Source of the DNA: Beverwykella pulmonaria
Taxonomy: Eukaryota; Ascomycota; Dothideomycetes; Pleosporales; Melanommataceae
Assembly (NCBI GenBank): GCA_001599595.1
Contig: BCHH01000008.1
Location: 2,602,526 to 2,666,525, forward strand
Length of the DNA: 64,000 bases
Reading direction: 5' to 3'
Each line of letters begins with the position of its first letter. Position 1 is the first letter of the stretch. Below, one piece after another: positions 12,052 to 22,846 of the stretch. The notes under the pieces were generated by a model. It did no database searches. It was not told where the DNA came from and saw only the letters and a list, made by a program, of their open reading frames with translations. Position numbers and translations under genes: made by a program.

Positions 12052-14284
12052 CTACTTGGCCTGCTCTGGCACGATGCTTCTCAAAGCCCCCGTCTCCAGC
12101 GCGGATCGCACATTCGCAATGTTCCACTCCTCCATGGCAGTCTGTGTCTTCGCAAAGTCAGCCTCGTAGCTCGCATGGTTACTTGCTCCTGCTGATCTGG
12201 GCAACGGCGGAAATAAAGCGGCTCCACGCATCGCAGAATGAGGAAGGCGCACGCTACTAGTACGCGGAAGTGTCTCCTAACATCCCCGCTACCCCTTCTC
12301 GTGCATTCCCCCATCCCCCGCTGGTGCAGATGAGCCGCATCCAAGGTGTGGTCGTGAACGAGCTGTTCCGGCAAGTGCATTGCCTTCGTGGAACCGCTCA
12401 TCTTCCATCCTGCAAGCTTTCATGCGCAGCAGCACTTCATTTCCGACTCCATGTATGAGAAGGCGAGAGCCTAAAAGGGTGGAGACTCTACGTACCTCCA
12501 CAGTCCAGGTACCCATGTGTGGCACCAGTATCACATGAGGGTTTGCAAGTAACCCTGGGTGGATCGACGGTTCATCCTCGTACACATCAAGTCCCGCGGA
12601 TGCCACATGTCCGCTGTCTAACGCCTGAACTAACGCTGCCTCGTCGATAACGGCACCTCGGGCGGTGTTGACGATCACGACGCCCTTCTTCATGAGTCCG
12701 AATTCGCGCGTCGAGATCTTGTGGTGTGTGTCTTTCTGTGTCTGATCAGCCTTTCGGCGGAATGGACTTGCCCGAGGGAGTGAAAAGAGGGTATCCGCGA
12801 ATGCCATAACATGCTAAGCACCTTCACTCACATTGAGAGGAAGATTGAGGCTAATGACATCGCTGATCCTTAGGAGCTCCTCGAAGCTAACATATTCCGC
12901 GCCCCCTGCCAGCTCCTCGTTTAGCGGGTTGCGGTTATGATAGATGATCCGCATTGAAAACGCCGCCGCTTTCTTCATAAGGTTGCGGCCGATGCCTCCC
13001 ATTCCCAAAATCCCAAGTGTTTTGCCCTCCGGATCGTGGCCGAGCGGTGGTGGATGGTGTCCTCGCCATTTGCCCTCTCGTAGTGCAGTCATAGATGTGT
13101 TGAATCGACGCATGGCTCCAAGGATGAGAAACATGTTGACATCGGCCGTCGAATCATCGACGGTGGTGGGAGTGTTCGACACTTTGATGCCTCGTCGTGT
13201 GCATGCATGGACATCGACTTGATCGTACCCTGCGCCTGTGGAATCGTAAGCCTTTTGAGGAAACACTGATGATATAGGAGAAATGCTCGCCCTTCAGTAC
13301 ATTGGACTGAGAGAGAAATGGCACACAAGGTCCATAATTCTTCTGGATGCAACCTATACCGTTACACATGCACCAGGTGATGGCATCGAATACACCTCCT
13401 CACACTATCGTTAAATTAGGGGCACCTGTTCCGGATCATTGGGGGATGATACCGAGTGAACAGCTGCCTACTATGCAAGGTGACCCAATTCACAACATCC
13501 GGCTGATCTTGGAATCAACCTCGGAATGCCTCGCGGCCTTCCAACACAGTAGAAGCTGTCGTTTCGAAGTCACCTCAAAGCAGCACCCCAATTATATGGG
13601 TCGCTGAGCATTGGCGCTTGCCATGATCTCCAGAGATTGGCAAGGGCACTTCTTCCTAACCAGAAGTGATTCAACAGCCCGTCACTGAAAAGAAGAATCA
13701 GACTTGTGGTTGTGTTGCAAGGCCATCTCTCAGAGCAGGGAGCATCACAAGCTCCGCTTTCAGAGGGAAAGCACGGCGGGCCAAAGCCAGAACCAAAAGC
13801 GGCTGATGAACAATGAACAGTCTCCAACATACCATTATGACATACAAATCTCACACTCGTCGGCAGGACGTTGACAAGCTCCTCGTCGAATCTCCCAGTC
13901 AGGTCCACGCTCGCGAACGTCCGATATATAACCAACACGCCATCCAGTTCTCCGTTTTTACATTCTTGCAGAAACTCGGCGCGAGTGCGAGCACGCGGAT
14001 TGGTCAATACCGCAAGGTTGGAAAGCGCGTTCCATGATTCGTGGGCACTGGATGATATCGGCGATCAGCTCAATTAAGACGGGCTTGCATATAAGATGGT
14101 CCGAGAGGTGCAGAAGCGAGTCGGAGGTCGGAGGCTGAATTTGCATCTGAAGACGCGGTCGAAGAAACCGATTTCGGACCAAAGAAGTACGATTCGTGAA
14201 CTCGAGAACCAGATGAAGGAAAAAGGAATGTATCAGTACGTACTGTTCGATTTCTCCAATGAGCAGGACTTTGGCTCTGGTCAT
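12052..14284 (-). CDS. D-isomer-specific 2-hydroxyacid dehydrogenase (glyoxylate/hydroxypyruvate reductase-like)
   Basis: Five exons (14284-14244, 14047-13833, 13235-12832, 12735-12496, 12147-12052) give a 331-residue NAD(P)H-dependent dehydrogenase that should reduce 2-keto acids to D-2-hydroxy acids, probably in the cytosol or mitochondria. The N-terminus reads MTRAKVLLIGEIEHAHESW. The nucleotide-binding glycine motif LGILGMGGIG lies at about residues 159-168. The catalytic triad of the family is present: Arg246 in NTARG, Glu275 in DEP and His293 in PHMG. The C-terminus (VPEQAK) matches the normal family end. Introns are 196, 597, 96 and 348 bp, three of them clearly longer than those of neighbouring genes. 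Every junction keeps phase and restores conserved text, for example GAGYDQ across intron 2 and TVETQTAMEEW across intron 4. The exact substrate is unknown. Confidence 0.9.
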
Positions 14285-15639
14285 GCTGTCTTGGTCAGCC
14301 AACAAGGCTTGAGCAGAGCAATGCACAAAACAAGATCGACGAAATGAAAGGAAACGATGGAACGAAGAAGAAGGGTAGCAGTGCTCTGGAAAAAGGCGCC
14401 CGGGCGAGGAAGATAGATAACTAGTTCTTCCTTTTTCTACATGTACGACAAGACTCGGGCCAACATGCCCCGCGTTGGTCGAACGTTCAACCAGCCCTAT
14501 CCTGTCTTGCCCCGCCAACCAACCGATCTCTCTGTGTGTGCGGAGCGTGCGATCTCGACTCGACGAATGGAGAAGAGCGACGTAGCGGTGAGGCCGGAGG
14601 AGGTCGGAGGGGGAGAGATGGGAAGGCGAACCGTACGGTATTTGACGCGGTGTGCAGCACTTGTGTCAGTTTATAGGTTTTGGTGCTGGCTGCTATGTGC
14701 GGAGTTGTTATCGCAACCAATTGTGCCGTCCCTGAACGAACCGAGGATGCGGTTCAGAAGGGAAGGGATATGCATACTCGCAATCAAGGGTCGTTGCGGT
14801 CCCACCGGGAGGGGGGAAGTCGGAAGTTTCTTGTGAGTCCGAAATCAAGCTCACTCGCTTGTCACACTGTAGACCGATGGATGTATATACGAGCAGTCAC
14901 ACCAGGGCACTACTAGTTCATTCTCTCTCTCAAGAGCAGAAGCCAGCATCGTGTCTTCTCTCAGAGTCTTCAAGATGAGATGCTCTTTTCGGCTTCTGTC
15001 TTACTCCGAGATTCTTGCTGTTTAGCATCCAACTGCCGGTGTGCGGCGAATCGAATGCGGTCAACGAGTGGCACCACGCCAGTTTACGAGGCCAGATGAC
15101 GGCTTTTCCTAACTCTTGACGCCATGCATCTGCTGACTGGACGGTTTCCACTCCCGAGTAGAGACAGGACACAAGCCATCCCGTGCTAGAATTGATGCCA
15201 CCACCACTTCATGACACATTTCTAGTTTCTCTAATGCAGTCATCATTTGGGAATGGATGAACGGGCGGGTGAGGATATGAATGTGCGAGGTGGCGTGCAT
15301 TATAAGCTAATGGTGGGATAGGGTTGGTTGAGATAACGGTATACGGGCGTGATGGCATGCAGGTCGGGAAGTAATGTCTGAGATAGGAAAAGGGATTGGC
15401 AAAAGAAGATATAAGGTGATAGTCACACTGCTTGCAGTTTAATTTCAGTATTGGAGGATTGCTTTTACCACGCACCTATCGCGTGTGCTGCATCAGATTA
15501 CCACTACAGTAATATCCACTAAACTCCAAAAATGCGGATTAAACAATATTATACACTCTCAGAGCCGCAGCACCACAAAGACCAACTCCAAAATGGTCAC
15601 ACTGTATGTACCATGCGGCAGTAAGTATGAAGCGAATAC
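14285..15639. other. Intergenic region upstream of the hydroxyacid dehydrogenase
   Basis: About 1.35 kb covers the dehydrogenase promoter and the 3' flank of clf1. One plus-strand open frame at 14441-14836 (131 codons) has no recognisable domain and looks accidental. A degenerate A/T-rich stretch precedes clf1's stop at about 15480-15600. Nothing else could be supported. Confidence 0.4.
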
Positions 15640-17667
15640 TTAGCTGCCATCCTGCGCAGCTTGCGTAGCCTTCCACTTGTACGCAGTTGCCATGAACTTT
15701 GCCAAATTGGCCGCGCTCTCGTCGTCGGCCGGGAAAACATAGTCCACGTACTCCTCGAACGAGTCGTCATCCAACTTCCTCCGCTTCTTGACCTTGCGTG
15801 GCATTTGCTTGTCTAGATTTTCGATATCGGTCGGAGAACCGTGTATTGTCTCAAAGGATTTCCACGCATTAAGCAACGCGACTCTCTCTTCTTTGAGATC
15901 CTTGTCCTTCATTGTCTTGTGCGCTCTCTCGAAGACCTTTCTGGCGCGTACCTTTGCTTCTTCGCTCACAGGTCGCTCTTCGTCTTCGTCGCCCGCGTCT
16001 TCGCTGTCTGGAACGCCGATCTCGAATTGTGCCCAGCTGGTCCATACCTTGACGTGGTCGGTCCTCTGGAGCAGTCTTTCGTATAGTTGTCGTGTCTTTT
16101 CGTACTCGCCTTCTCCTTCTTCGAAGTCAATGTACGCTTTCCACAGGAGTTCCGGCATGTCCATTTGCGGCTCACTGACGGCAAGTTCGAAGATGGCACG
16201 TGCCCGGTCCAGATCCATCAGTCCGCGTTCGAGCTCTGCGAACTGGACCCAGGTCTGGCAGTTGGATCCGTTCCACTCGATGTACTTTGTGTACAGTTGG
16301 CGGCAACGTCCGAACTCGTAGAGTTTGGTTTCGAGCTCGATGTAACCTTTGAACAGCTTGTCCTTCGGACACATGCCTATTGATCGGCCTAGCATCTTCC
16401 GCGCGGCGGTCAGGTTACCCTGTCGGATCTCGAAGTTGGCAGCCATTAGCCAGACCTTGGCGAATGTGAATTGCTTGTGGGGGATGAGGTCGAGGCAAGC
16501 CTGATAGATCTGCCTAGTCCTGTCGATGTCTTTGGACACCGTCTCCTCGTATAATGCGTAGAAGAGCCAGAGGTAGATATACCGTCTCCAATGTCGCTTC
16601 TCGTGTGTGGGCGGCATCTGCGCGATGGCTCTCTCGTAGACGTCGCGGACGTGGTCGATGTTGCCAGCAGACTCCTCCAGCCGCGCGAAATCGATCCAGG
16701 CATCGTAGTTTTTGGGGTTTTCTTTGACTTGCTCTTCGTAATGCACCCGCCGTTTGGACATGATGACGTCTTCGATTCCATCCCGATCGCCGTATTGCTT
16801 TTCAAATTGGGTGAATGTGTTGTGCAGGTTGACGGATTTCGATCGGGGCATGCGATCCAAGGCAAATTTGTAGATGGCTCTAGCGCGCTCAAACTCCTTG
16901 AGCTTTGCTTCGAACTTTGCATACGCCATGAAGAGCTTCTCGTCCATGAAGTCGTCGCCGAGTGTTTCCACTGCGGTTCCAAAGACGTCTCGAACAAGAT
17001 CGCTTGTGCCGTTTTCTTCCTCGAACTTTGCCCATTTGATCCAATTCTTGGGCTCTGGATGTACGACGGTGAACCGCTCGAATATAGCCCTTGCTTTTTC
17101 AAACTCGCTATGTCGCTTCTCCATCTTGATGTACGCGGACCAGGCGGCCTCTTCAGGCTCCCACTGCATCCATCGCTCGAAGACGGCTCGGGCGCCCTCA
17201 ATGTTCCCAAGAGTCTCCTCCATATACACGTACTTGTACCACAGCTTGTCCACTCGCGGAAGGATCGTGACGGCTCTGTCTAGTATATTCCTCGCATGAT
17301 TGATATTCCTCGACTTCATCTCTGCCTCAACATATCGAATCCACAGCACCACAGCCGTGCTATCGACATCCAGTGCTCGTTCGAAGATGGATCGCGCTCG
17401 CCGGAATTCTTTCTGCTCGAGCTCCCATTGCGCGTACCGCATCCAGTTATTCATGTTGATCCTATTCCGCCGCACATAGTCTTCAAATTCTTTCCGCTTC
17501 CGGCCCTGGAACTCGTGGAGTTCTTCTAGATCAGCGAAGCGCTGTGTCGGCGCCTTGAGCTTTTCATCTTGCCGGTCGACTGCTTCGCGGAGAAGCTGTT
17601 CTGCGCTGATCTGGACGGGCGCCGCGGCCTTGTTTTTAACTCGTGGTGGGCCTCGCGAGCTTTCCAT
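15640..17667 (-). CDS. clf1: Pre-mRNA-splicing factor Clf1 (Syf3/crooked neck), HAT-repeat protein
   Basis: An uninterrupted frame of 675 residues. It consists of tandem HAT (half-a-TPR) repeats; units containing W..Y...E and RAR.IFERAL-like text recur about every 34 residues from roughly residue 55 to 560, for example [34 protein letters not shown] and [14 protein letters not shown]. The N-terminal [16 protein letters not shown] segment is typical of Clf1/CRNKL1. The protein is a scaffold of the Prp19/NineTeen-associated complex and acts in spliceosome assembly and activation in the nucleus. The length agrees with fungal orthologues (about 675-690). It is single-exon and transcribed divergently from prp31, another splicing factor, 471 bp away. 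Confidence 0.97.
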   Translation of the reverse strand: MESSRGPPRVKNKAAAPVQISAEQLLREAVDRQDEKLKAPTQRFADLEELHEFQGRKRKEFEDYVRRNRINMNNWMRYAQWELEQKEFRRARSIFERALDVDSTAVVLWIRYVEAEMKSRNINHARNILDRAVTILPRVDKLWYKYVYMEETLGNIEGARAVFERWMQWEPEEAAWSAYIKMEKRHSEFEKARAIFERFTVVHPEPKNWIKWAKFEEENGTSDLVRDVFGTAVETLGDDFMDEKLFMAYAKFEAKLKEFERARAIYKFALDRMPRSKSVNLHNTFTQFEKQYGDRDGIEDVIMSKRRVHYEEQVKENPKNYDAWIDFARLEESAGNIDHVRDVYERAIAQMPPTHEKRHWRRYIYLWLFYALYEETVSKDIDRTRQIYQACLDLIPHKQFTFAKVWLMAANFEIRQGNLTAARKMLGRSIGMCPKDKLFKGYIELETKLYEFGRCRQLYTKYIEWNGSNCQTWVQFAELERGLMDLDRARAIFELAVSEPQMDMPELLWKAYIDFEEGEGEYEKTRQLYERLLQRTDHVKVWTSWAQFEIGVPDSEDAGDEDEERPVSEEAKVRARKVFERAHKTMKDKDLKEERVALLNAWKSFETIHGSPTDIENLDKQMPRKVKKRRKLDDDSFEEYVDYVFPADDESAANLAKFMATAYKWKATQAAQDGS

Positions 17668-18138
17668 GGTGGGCGATGGAATCGTAGAGACCGCGCAAAG
17701 AGTTTTTAGGTGGGTACGGTGTGACCTACTAAGGTAGAGTGAATACCTTTACCCTCGATTTGAAGTCGTTTAACGGTTCTCTGGAATGTTCACTCCGAGG
17801 TCACGACACGCGGTGTACGACGCGTCCGTTTGGTCCACTCGTGGGCGAGCGTATCGGCCAATAAGGAGATGTTGGCCGGAGTTTGTGAGGTGATGTGGTG
17901 TTGACGTTATGATCTTGGAGAGCTTCGAGGTGAAATTCGTGACGGGAGTTTCACCGCCCGGCAAAACCTCGGCGCTACAAGTGTATCACAGCTTCGCGTC
18001 GCATTTCTCAAGTTTCTCGCGACTTCCTTTCCTCTCCTCATCAACTACCAACACCATCACTCACCGTCCTCGGTACGTTACAACCTTGCATCTCACAGGA
18101 CTCAGTGCTCACAGCTATCTACCAAGAAGTCTCCAGGC
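17668..18138. promoter_or_regulatory. Shared divergent promoter of clf1 and prp31
   Basis: These 471 bp lie between the start codons of two spliceosome genes that point away from each other, so they must hold both promoters. A CCAAT box is present on the plus strand at 17858-17862. The stretch before prp31 becomes C/T-rich (about 18000-18060), as is common in fungal leaders. Co-regulation is inference. Confidence 0.6.
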
Positions 18139-19833
18139 ATGGCGACGCTCGAGCAGGAGCTGCTCGCCGACTTCGCGGACTCTGGAGACGAGGACGTGGG
18201 GGATGAGGTGGGAGACGACATCGCGGGCTTAGAGAAGGACTTTGGTGGCGATTCACCTAGCGATGGAGGAGACGACGAAGACGAGGAGATGGTGGACGAG
18301 GAGGCGCAATATGCAGAACAGAAAAAGAAGCAGAAAGGACCCGTCGACATTCGGGGCGCCGCAAGCCTGTTGCATAAACTCCAGCGCGTTTTGAAGGAGA
18401 TCGCTGAGACCAGCGACCGCATGGAGGATCTTCTAGACGGAGAAACAATTGAAGAGAACCCGGAATACCAGCTTCTCAAGGACGCAAACGAGTACTCGAC
18501 GCAAATCGACGGCGAGATCGCGGCCGTGCACAAGTTCATTCGCGACCACTATTCTATACGCTTCCCATACCTCGAGGAACTTATCAAAAATCCGGTTGAC
18601 TTTGCAAAGACCGTTGCGATCATCAAGAACGGCCCCCTGGACGACATCAAGGCAATCTCCCACAGCGCAGACAACCTCGTCGGAGTACCGTTGAAGAACA
18701 TTCTCGATGGGCCCTCCCTCATGGTCGTCAGCGTTGAAGCTACGCGTGCTCTAGGCCGTGACCTCAACGATGCTGAACTGAGCGCTATCTTGAACGCCTG
18801 TTCTATGCTCCTCGATCTCGACAAGGCAAAGGGAATCCTCACAGAATACGTACAATCGCGCATGAACGTCTTCGCGCCAAATCTCACAGTCCTTATCGGC
18901 TCTCTGACTGCTGCCCAATTCATTAACTACGCCGGAGGTCTGGCAGGTCTTGCGAAAACACCCGCCTGTAACATAGCTCCTCTGGGATCCAACAAGGCTA
19001 GTGGATTGGGGTTCGCCACCAATGTCGGAATCAAGCACCAAGGATTTCTGTACAACAGCCCGATTATACAGGCTATTCGCACGGACTTGAAGAAGCAGGC
19101 TATGCGTATTGTCTCCGCAAAAGTCATACTCGCTGCCCGCGTGGACATGGTCCACCAGTCACCTGACGGCTCAACAGGCCTCCAGCTCAAGGAGGAGTGT
19201 GAGCGTCGTCTCGACAAGCTCACCGAGCCCCCTCCCAATAAGGGTGTCCGAGCTCTCCCCACTCCAGATGACAAGCCCGCCCGGAAACGTGGTGGACGCC
19301 GAGCGCGAAAGGCCAAAGAAGCAACAGCCATGACCGAGATCCGCAAGGCGCAAAACAGAATGGCCTTCGGCAAGGAAGAGAAAGAAGTCGGCTATGGCAC
19401 CGGAGACTCCACTCGAGGCCTCGGCATGATCGGCGCCTCAGACAGCGGCCGCATTCGCGCACAACAAATCGACCCAAAGACGAGGGCGAAACTGTCCAAG
19501 AAGAACCCAGGCTGGGGGGGTGACACGTCGCTTGGCGCACACACCTCTCTCAAGGGCTTCGGTCAAGGCGGCACCGCTACCACTCTTCGTGCTCAAGGGC
19601 TTCGCACGGGCGGCGTTGGTATACCTACCGGCACGAGCTCTATTGCATTCACGCCTGTCCAAGGGCTTGAACTCGTCGACCCCAAGATTCGAGATGAAAT
19701 GAACCGGAAGCGGAAAGCGGAGGAGGATCGATGGTTCAAGGGCGGCACTTTTACGCAGCTCGGCAACAGCAAGGTCGACAATGAGGGCTTCAAGGTGCCG
19801 GGCCTTCCAATTAAGAAACCGAAAACCAACTGA
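18139..19833 (+). CDS. prp31: U4/U6 small nuclear ribonucleoprotein Prp31
   Basis: A single-exon gene of 564 residues. The N-terminus is acidic (many Asp/Glu to residue 60). A NOSIC/coiled-coil part follows, and then the Nop domain that contacts the U4 snRNA 5' stem-loop and the 15.5K protein; TPACNIAPLGSNK at about residues 273-285 is the conserved Nop signature. The Prp31 C-terminal domain carries the basic KPARKRGGRRARKAK segment near 375-390, a likely nuclear localisation signal, then MAFGKEEKE and the Gly/Thr-rich tail ending LPIKKPKTN. Prp31 bridges the U4/U6 and U5 snRNPs in the tri-snRNP and is needed for tri-snRNP formation. The start was chosen as the first ATG of the acidic domain. 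Confidence 0.97.
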   Translation: MATLEQELLADFADSGDEDVGDEVGDDIAGLEKDFGGDSPSDGGDDEDEEMVDEEAQYAEQKKKQKGPVDIRGAASLLHKLQRVLKEIAETSDRMEDLLDGETIEENPEYQLLKDANEYSTQIDGEIAAVHKFIRDHYSIRFPYLEELIKNPVDFAKTVAIIKNGPLDDIKAISHSADNLVGVPLKNILDGPSLMVVSVEATRALGRDLNDAELSAILNACSMLLDLDKAKGILTEYVQSRMNVFAPNLTVLIGSLTAAQFINYAGGLAGLAKTPACNIAPLGSNKASGLGFATNVGIKHQGFLYNSPIIQAIRTDLKKQAMRIVSAKVILAARVDMVHQSPDGSTGLQLKEECERRLDKLTEPPPNKGVRALPTPDDKPARKRGGRRARKAKEATAMTEIRKAQNRMAFGKEEKEVGYGTGDSTRGLGMIGASDSGRIRAQQIDPKTRAKLSKKNPGWGGDTSLGAHTSLKGFGQGGTATTLRAQGLRTGGVGIPTGTSSIAFTPVQGLELVDPKIRDEMNRKRKAEEDRWFKGGTFTQLGNSKVDNEGFKVPGLPIKKPKTN

Positions 19834-20483
19834 AGCCTGTATATTTATTACGTACTTGGAACTATCATGGCGATCAAGTACTGCCCAAAAAGGGCAGATA
19901 CGGAGGAACTGCATTAGGCGGCGTTATCATGACTTTAATACCACGGCGTATGTTCTTTACTATGAGTGTCTAGGAAGTAAGACCCAATGAGTCCTTCATC
20001 CCAAGCTGGGAATAACCAACTTCCTGCATTTTAGCTGTAAATCATATAAGATCAAACAATACCCCTTAGACTGATGGTCTCGTCATACGAATATTTGTGA
20101 CATTGCGGTTTGCGCTACTACAAGACCCCGTCGCCCAAGACATGCTATGATCTAAACAATTTCTTACCGCTTGATCTATGACCTTTGTTGTCCTTATGCT
20201 AGGTGACATTTTCTTGTAGAGCTTCTTGAGCCTGCACCTAGAAGTCCTCTTATTTGTAAGGCTTTTGTGATATTGTAGTTGAATTATCAGTAGAGGGATG
20301 CGATGTTCGTTCTGCTCCCGCATTCTTTTTTGGCAACAACACCTGTGCTTGTAATCACGTCTTTTTGCCCTAGTAAACGTTTACACATTATCGTAGGTGC
20401 TTCATTCCTTCCCCGTTACACAACCATGTTCCATCATTTTCTCTTTCACACTTTCGAATCTACACTCATCCTTCTCGCGCCTG
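19834..20483. other. Convergent 3' intergenic region
   Basis: This 650-bp A/T-rich stretch lies between the stop codons of prp31 (+) and the SAM-type carrier (-). It probably holds both 3' untranslated regions. No gene was seen. Confidence 0.5.
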
Positions 20484-21730
20484 CTAGAACAAATCCGCCT
20501 CCTCGACATGTTCCCCTCTCCTCCCCGCCAAATAAATCCTCCCACTCTCATAAGTTCCCAAATACAGCCCGCTCCCGATCATGGTCCATAAGCCCCTCAG
20601 TGCACCACCCCTCCACAACCCCTGAAACCCCTTCTCCGCCACAATCTCCCGCCCAATCTTCCACGAACTCTTCTTACCCTTTTTCTCTGCACTAAGCAAT
20701 GGGTTCAGGGACCGTGCGGCGCTTTTCACTGTCGCTTTCGAGGATTCAACTGACTTCCCCACCGCGTCGACGAGACCATCAGGTCCTCTTTTTGTGGGGG
20801 CTTGGGCAGATGCTTTGGCCGCAACATCCCCGGCCGCAGAGAGCATGATACGCGTCTTGACAACGTCGACAGGCGTCGTTATCACAGCCGCAACAGCCCC
20901 AGCAGACCCAGCGCTGAGCGCAGTAATCAGTCCACTCTCCCAAATCGACCCCGTCGTCTTCCCCCTGCGATCCCTGTACTCTTTCACCCCCTGCTTCAAC
21001 CTTTCAAACATGGGGAATTGTAACGCGGTAAACGGCAGGTTCCTTCCCGCTAGAGCAGTGTACCCCCTCCATAGCGCCAAGGGGTTCGATTTGAACTTTG
21101 AGAGTGTCTGGAGAGTCGCGTTGGTGGGCGAGGTGGAAGACACCATTTGTGCATTTTGCTTTATTACTTCGGCGGGGGTGAGGATGGCGCAGGAGACAAG
21201 CTCGGCGAGGGAGGAGGCTGTTGCGTGGACGAGGGGAAGGGGGATTACGCCCTGTGGGCGCGAGGAGGTCGAGGGGTTGAGGCTTGTGAGGAGAGTTTTT
21301 GTGCGCTCGTAGGTGGTGAAGAATGCTCCTGCTGCTTGTCATTGGTCCAGGTTCCGACACCGTTTATTTCCCATGTGTTGCTTCTGTTGTTTTTGAAGGG
21401 GGATTAGAATAGGTGACTTTGGGGTTCAAAGTCCTTACAAGATGGCAGCGTCGCTATAATAACACTCCCTACGCCCTGGTACAGTCCGCGAAATAGGGCG
21501 GGATTCGCCTTCTGCGTCGCGGGATTCGTGTACAGACGCGCATAGTCGGGAGATTGAATTCGAGTCTTTAGGGTATCTAGAGGATAAACTAACAAATCAA
21601 CCGTGAACGCTGCAATTGCGCCGGCCTGGGTTCTAACATTAGCCTCTCGTTCAACGTGGAATATAAGAATGGAAGGGGGAAATGTTGCAATTCGTACAAG
21701 AAGAATGTCGGTATTCGTGTTTACCGACAT
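20484..21730 (-). CDS. Mitochondrial carrier, S-adenosylmethionine (Pet8/Sam5) type
   Basis: Three exons (21730-21698, 21625-21439, 21331-20484) encode 355 residues. All three mitochondrial-carrier repeats are visible, each with a signature near the end of its odd helix: YPLDTLKTR in repeat 1, TPAEVIKQNAQ in repeat 2 and TPVDVVKTRIM in repeat 3. The PAEVIKQ form of the second signature and AGRNLPFTALQFPMFE are typical of the group containing the SAM carrier (yeast Pet8, human SLC25A26), which exchanges cytosolic SAM for S-adenosylhomocysteine across the inner membrane. An unusual ~55-residue hydrophilic insertion rich in Ala, Lys and Ser lies in the matrix loop of repeat 3, which makes the protein longer than yeast Pet8. 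The first exon (MSVNTNTDILL) is short and its donor (GTACGA) is the weakest call. Substrate is inferred from motif similarity only. Confidence 0.85.
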
Positions 21731-22237
21731 GGGTAATGAGATAGGAATGGTGAGGGATTGAATATTGAACCCATTGTGAGCTGGGAGAGCACGAAAACTT
21801 GAGGTTGCGATTTTCAAGGTCTGACGTCGGCTAAGGATTAGGATGTGAAAGAACGACGTCATCACTAAATGCGCTATCACGTGGAAGCTAGTGTACTGCC
21901 AAATGTATCAACATGAGTTGAGATGCTCTTGTGAAGAATGTGTATTCTGGCGTGATTTGAACCTCAATACATCCTGTTCGCCGCCTACCGATAAGCATAT
22001 TCGAACTCGGGTATATCGCCCCAGACCATACATTCCTTGCCCTCTATCCATCGTAACACAGCTGACTCTACAGTCCACCCAGCATATCCGAGGTCTTGCT
22101 TCCAAAAATTGGTTCTATCTTGCGAGTCCAATCTTCCACCTACAAGATCACAATTGGGAATCTACTCTTGCACAACCTTAATTTCACCCACCAACCCCCT
22201 TCTACTTCTCTTCTCCCTTTACCATTTTCCCTCTACC

Positions 22238-22846
22238 CTACTGCTCCCTACCCCTAAAACTAACCCAAAACCCCGGCTGATTACTCACCTCCTCCCCCCT
22301 CAACCCCTCATACGCCTCCCTCAATCCAACCACCTCCCTATACCTAACCTCCCTCATACCGGCCTCCAACTCCCGCTCCAGCCATTCAATTCTCTCTCTC
22401 AGCCCCCTCAGTCCATCTTTATACTGGACCAGCCTCATGCCCAGCCCCTGCCCACCCACCAACGCTAGTATCCCCGTAACCGCCCCATTCAGCGCGCCAA
22501 ACACCGCAATCGCGACATGGTGGTTCGACGGCACGGACGCGAGCAAGATCAACAAAGCGGATAAGAGGAGTTGGAAGATGAGGCCGCCATAGCGAAGGGT
22601 GCGATAGAGTGTGTAGTGCAGGTGTGTAAGCCGCTCTTGATGCTGGATGTTGGGGTAGACACCGATGTTGGCTTCGGGGTCAGGGTTGCTGCGATGGTGC
22701 AGTTGGGCGGGCCACCAGCGAGGGAGCGGTGTTGGTGGGAGTGGGTCGCGCTCCGAGGGGAGGCCCAGGAGCGTGCGGAAGTTTTCCAGGGTTATGCGAC
22801 TGTCGAGGTAGGCGGGCGAGGGGGCGTCTTCGTCTGCGGTCGTCAT
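22238..22846 (-). CDS. Fungal SLATT-domain (two-helix membrane) protein
   Basis: A 202-residue frame. An N-terminal polar part contains TLENFRTLLGLP. It is followed by NIGVYPNIQHQERLTHLHY and two closely spaced membrane helices (about residues 88-108 and 111-130, the second ending in ALVGGQGLGMRL), then a long charged amphipathic helix (RERIEWLERELEAGMREV). This layout matches the fungal 'SMODS and SLOG-associating 2TM effector' (SLATT) family, related to bacterial two-helix effectors predicted to form membrane pores or channels in nucleotide-activated defence systems. The fungal role is not established. I read through to the stop at 22238, because the tail NQPGFW resembles the family's usual Asn-x-Pro...Trp end. 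A donor GTGAGT just before this tail (near 22288) would allow an alternative spliced C-terminus. Confidence 0.78.
   Translation of the reverse strand: MTTADEDAPSPAYLDSRITLENFRTLLGLPSERDPLPPTPLPRWWPAQLHHRSNPDPEANIGVYPNIQHQERLTHLHYTLYRTLRYGGLIFQLLLSALLILLASVPSNHHVAIAVFGALNGAVTGILALVGGQGLGMRLVQYKDGLRGLRERIEWLERELEAGMREVRYREVVGLREAYEGLRGEEVSNQPGFWVSFRGREQ

Noticed and set aside
16446..17283. Frames of 254 (-) and 230 (+) codons inside clf1
   Set aside because: Shadows of the conserved HAT-repeat frame, which is open for 675 codons.
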